DNA of 7,085 bases from the NCBI RefSeq assembly GCF_014859565.1, contig NZ_JACUUA010000168.1:1-7085 (forward strand), in the 5' to 3' direction. The notes below the pieces were generated by a model that saw only the letters and a list, made by a program, of their open reading frames with translations, was not told the DNA's origin and did no database searches. Position 1 is the stretch's first letter; each line of letters begins with the position of its first letter. Origin of the DNA: Marinospirillum sp. GTDB lineage: Bacteria; Pseudomonadota; Gammaproteobacteria; Pseudomonadales; Halomonadaceae. Shown in pieces: positions 6,277-7,085 of the stretch. The position numbers and the translations under genes are program-made.

Positions 6277-6949
6277 TCTTAAAAAAATTATAACAGGAGC
6301 AATTCATAGAACCGTAGAAAGGCTTTTTCTTTGGACTGGTTCCGAACTTAAAATTGTGGTTCCTGAGTACGTTTTGACAACTTTTATCGCTGATGATTTA
6401 TCTGAAGCATTTAATGTTTTTAACGGTCATAAAATTCTGCTTGAGAGGAAGACTCGATATTTAGTAAAAGAATCGCTGACGCATAGATTTTACTCTAGAC
6501 TAGGTCAGAAAAGAGCTAAGCAGCCCAAGCGATTTGTATCAGGGTTAGAAAAAATTAGAAATGGCCGGGTTGATATAGTTGTTATTAAAGAAAGTGGTTT
6601 TCTGGATCAGGTTGTTACGCTGGTTGAAATTAAGGGGGTCAACCCATCAAAAAATAAAGTAATAGAAGATATAAAACGTCTTAATGCTTTTTGTGACCTA
6701 AAGAATGAAGTGGGTCAGTCAACACTTGAGTCGGCATATTTTGTAGCACTTTACCAGTTTGATACCATAGATAAATTTGAGTCAAAGGAAATTAATAAGA
6801 TTTATAAAAAAATACTAAATGACAACAATATCTGTCCCTCTAATTTATACATTGAAATAATCAAAAACAAAGTTGAGATAGATGAGTTGGAAAATGAGTA
6901 CATTGGTAGCGTCTGTATTGTCAGTGTAATTGTTGAGATCCATAGATAA
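6269..6949 (+). CDS. Uncharacterised protein with PD-(D/E)XK nuclease-like motif
   Basis: I do not recognise a named family for this 226-residue protein. It has no membrane segment or signal peptide and no GT or acyltransferase motif. Its centre reads GRVDIVVIK (99-107), then VTLVEIKG (116-123): Asp102, then Glu120-Ile-Lys122 seventeen residues later, each in a hydrophobic strand. This is the arrangement of the PD-(D/E)XK nuclease core. An upstream PEYVLTTFIADDLSEAF helix (32-48) could give the family's N-terminal Glu33, and IEDIKRLNAF (132-141) followed by SAYFVALYQF (155-164) fits the helix-strand after the core. Such folds cut DNA or RNA, but some members have lost activity. The gene overlaps the glycosyltransferase end by eight bases without a good Shine-Dalgarno site. 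It is much more AT-rich (about 29% GC in three lines counted) than the start of the window, which suggests separate acquisition. The fold call is motif-based and needs a profile search. An alternative is a locus-specific protein of another fold that happens to carry D...ExK. Confidence 0.72.
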   Translation: MLDLKKIITGAIHRTVERLFLWTGSELKIVVPEYVLTTFIADDLSEAFNVFNGHKILLERKTRYLVKESLTHRFYSRLGQKRAKQPKRFVSGLEKIRNGRVDIVVIKESGFLDQVVTLVEIKGVNPSKNKVIEDIKRLNAFCDLKNEVGQSTLESAYFVALYQFDTIDKFESKEINKIYKKILNDNNICPSNLYIEIIKNKVEIDELENEYIGSVCIVSVIVEIHR

Positions 6950-7040
6950 GCAGGGAAAACGCACGAAGATACCAGTAACGCCGGGGCTTACAGGCAGGTT
7001 TGAAATTTCCAATGTACACCTTCGCCATCCTGTGATTTGA
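6930..7040 (+). pseudogene. Coding-like tail, possible remnant of a gene's C-terminus
   Basis: After the nuclease-like ORF stops, a different frame stays open from 6930 (after TAA 6927-6929) to TGA 7038-7040. From 6948 it has balanced codons and a protein-like sequence including K-I-P-V-T-P-G-L-T-G-R-F-E-I-S-N-V and ending R-H-P-V-I. There is no ATG and no Shine-Dalgarno site, so it is not a complete gene. The stretch also has higher GC than the ORF before it. A reasonable reading is the leftover 3' end of a gene cut by the recombination that brought in 6269-6949. The P-G-L-T-G string resembles the 'kPGlTGl' loop of bacterial sugar transferases, but what follows does not match, so I do not assign it. 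Confidence 0.3.
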
Positions 7041-7052
7041 TGATCCTTTTGT

Positions 7053-7058
7053 AAAGGA
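7053..7058 (+). promoter_or_regulatory. Strong ribosome binding site AAAGGA for the downstream gene
   Basis: AAAGGA ends six bases before ATG 7065, ideal spacing, and is the best Shine-Dalgarno site in the window. It lies in the right arm of a perfect six-base inverted repeat, TCCTTT (7044-7049) and AAAGGA (7053-7058), with a three-base TGT loop, so it could be partly masked in the mRNA. The stem is short and AT-rich and may not be stable. Confidence 0.65.
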
Positions 7059-7064
7059 AAATCA

Positions 7065-7085
7065 ATGAAAACGGCCTCGCTCGTG
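7065..7085 (+). CDS. Start of a downstream gene (partial, seven codons)
   Basis: ATG 7065 follows a well-spaced AAAGGA and reads M-K-T-A-S-L-V before the window ends. The codons are GC-rich (ACG GCC TCG CTC GTG), unlike the AT-rich ORF at 6269-6949, so it looks like a return to the composition of the early genes. The basic then hydrophobic start would suit a first beta-strand of a glycosyltransferase or similar enzyme, but seven residues cannot identify it. Confidence 0.7.

Noticed and set aside
6950..7064. Terminator or RNA gene after the AT-rich ORF
   Set aside because: No GC-rich stem followed by a T-run is present, and no tRNA-like or other known RNA shape could be seen; the region reads more like leftover coding sequence.

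Overview
The window looks like an internal piece of a bacterial surface-polysaccharide (O-antigen or capsule) biosynthesis locus. All genes are on the + strand and packed as one apparent operon. It holds a DegT-family sugar aminotransferase, an ATP-grasp ligase, a second and divergent DegT-like PLP protein, a GNAT acetyltransferase, a Wzx-type flippase, a family 2 glycosyltransferase, and an unusual ORF with a PD-(D/E)XK nuclease-like signature. Both ends are cut: the probable last codons of an upstream gene lie at 1-18, and the first seven codons of a downstream gene lie at 7065-7085. The organism is probably a gammaproteobacterium, possibly marine. This rests only on gene style and mid-range GC, and the species cannot be fixed from the sequence.

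Layout. Region 15-3816 is a four-gene block with overlaps or gaps of 4-8 bases: aminotransferase (15-1112), ATP-grasp (1109-2293), divergent PLP protein (2298-3284) and acetyltransferase (3277-3816). I read it as a nucleotide-sugar modification cassette: an amino group is placed on a keto-sugar, and the amine (or a second site) is then acylated by the ligase and/or the acetyltransferase. A 64-base gap follows, containing a short coding-like remnant. Region 3881-6276 is the assembly part: the flippase, then a glycosyltransferase joined to it by an ATGA overlap. Region 6269-6949 is an AT-rich ORF of unknown role. Its separation motif D-x17-E-I-K suggests a nuclease-like fold, which is out of place in a sugar locus. 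Region 6950-7064 returns to higher GC, contains another gene-tail-like reading frame, and ends in a strong ribosome binding site for the next gene.

Base composition falls along the window. It is about 55% GC in three 60-base lines counted in the first gene and about 29% in three lines counted in the last ORF. It then rises abruptly after about 6940. This fits the mosaic, recombination-built nature of such loci.

The most notable points are: a run of nine G at 3268-3276 where the second PLP gene meets the acetyltransferase gene, such that losing one G would fuse the two proteins in frame; the aminotransferase/ATP-grasp/PLP/GNAT cassette, which may make an unusual acylated amino sugar; and the nuclease-like ORF. 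I found no RNA genes, CRISPR arrays, insertion sequences or convincing terminators or promoters.
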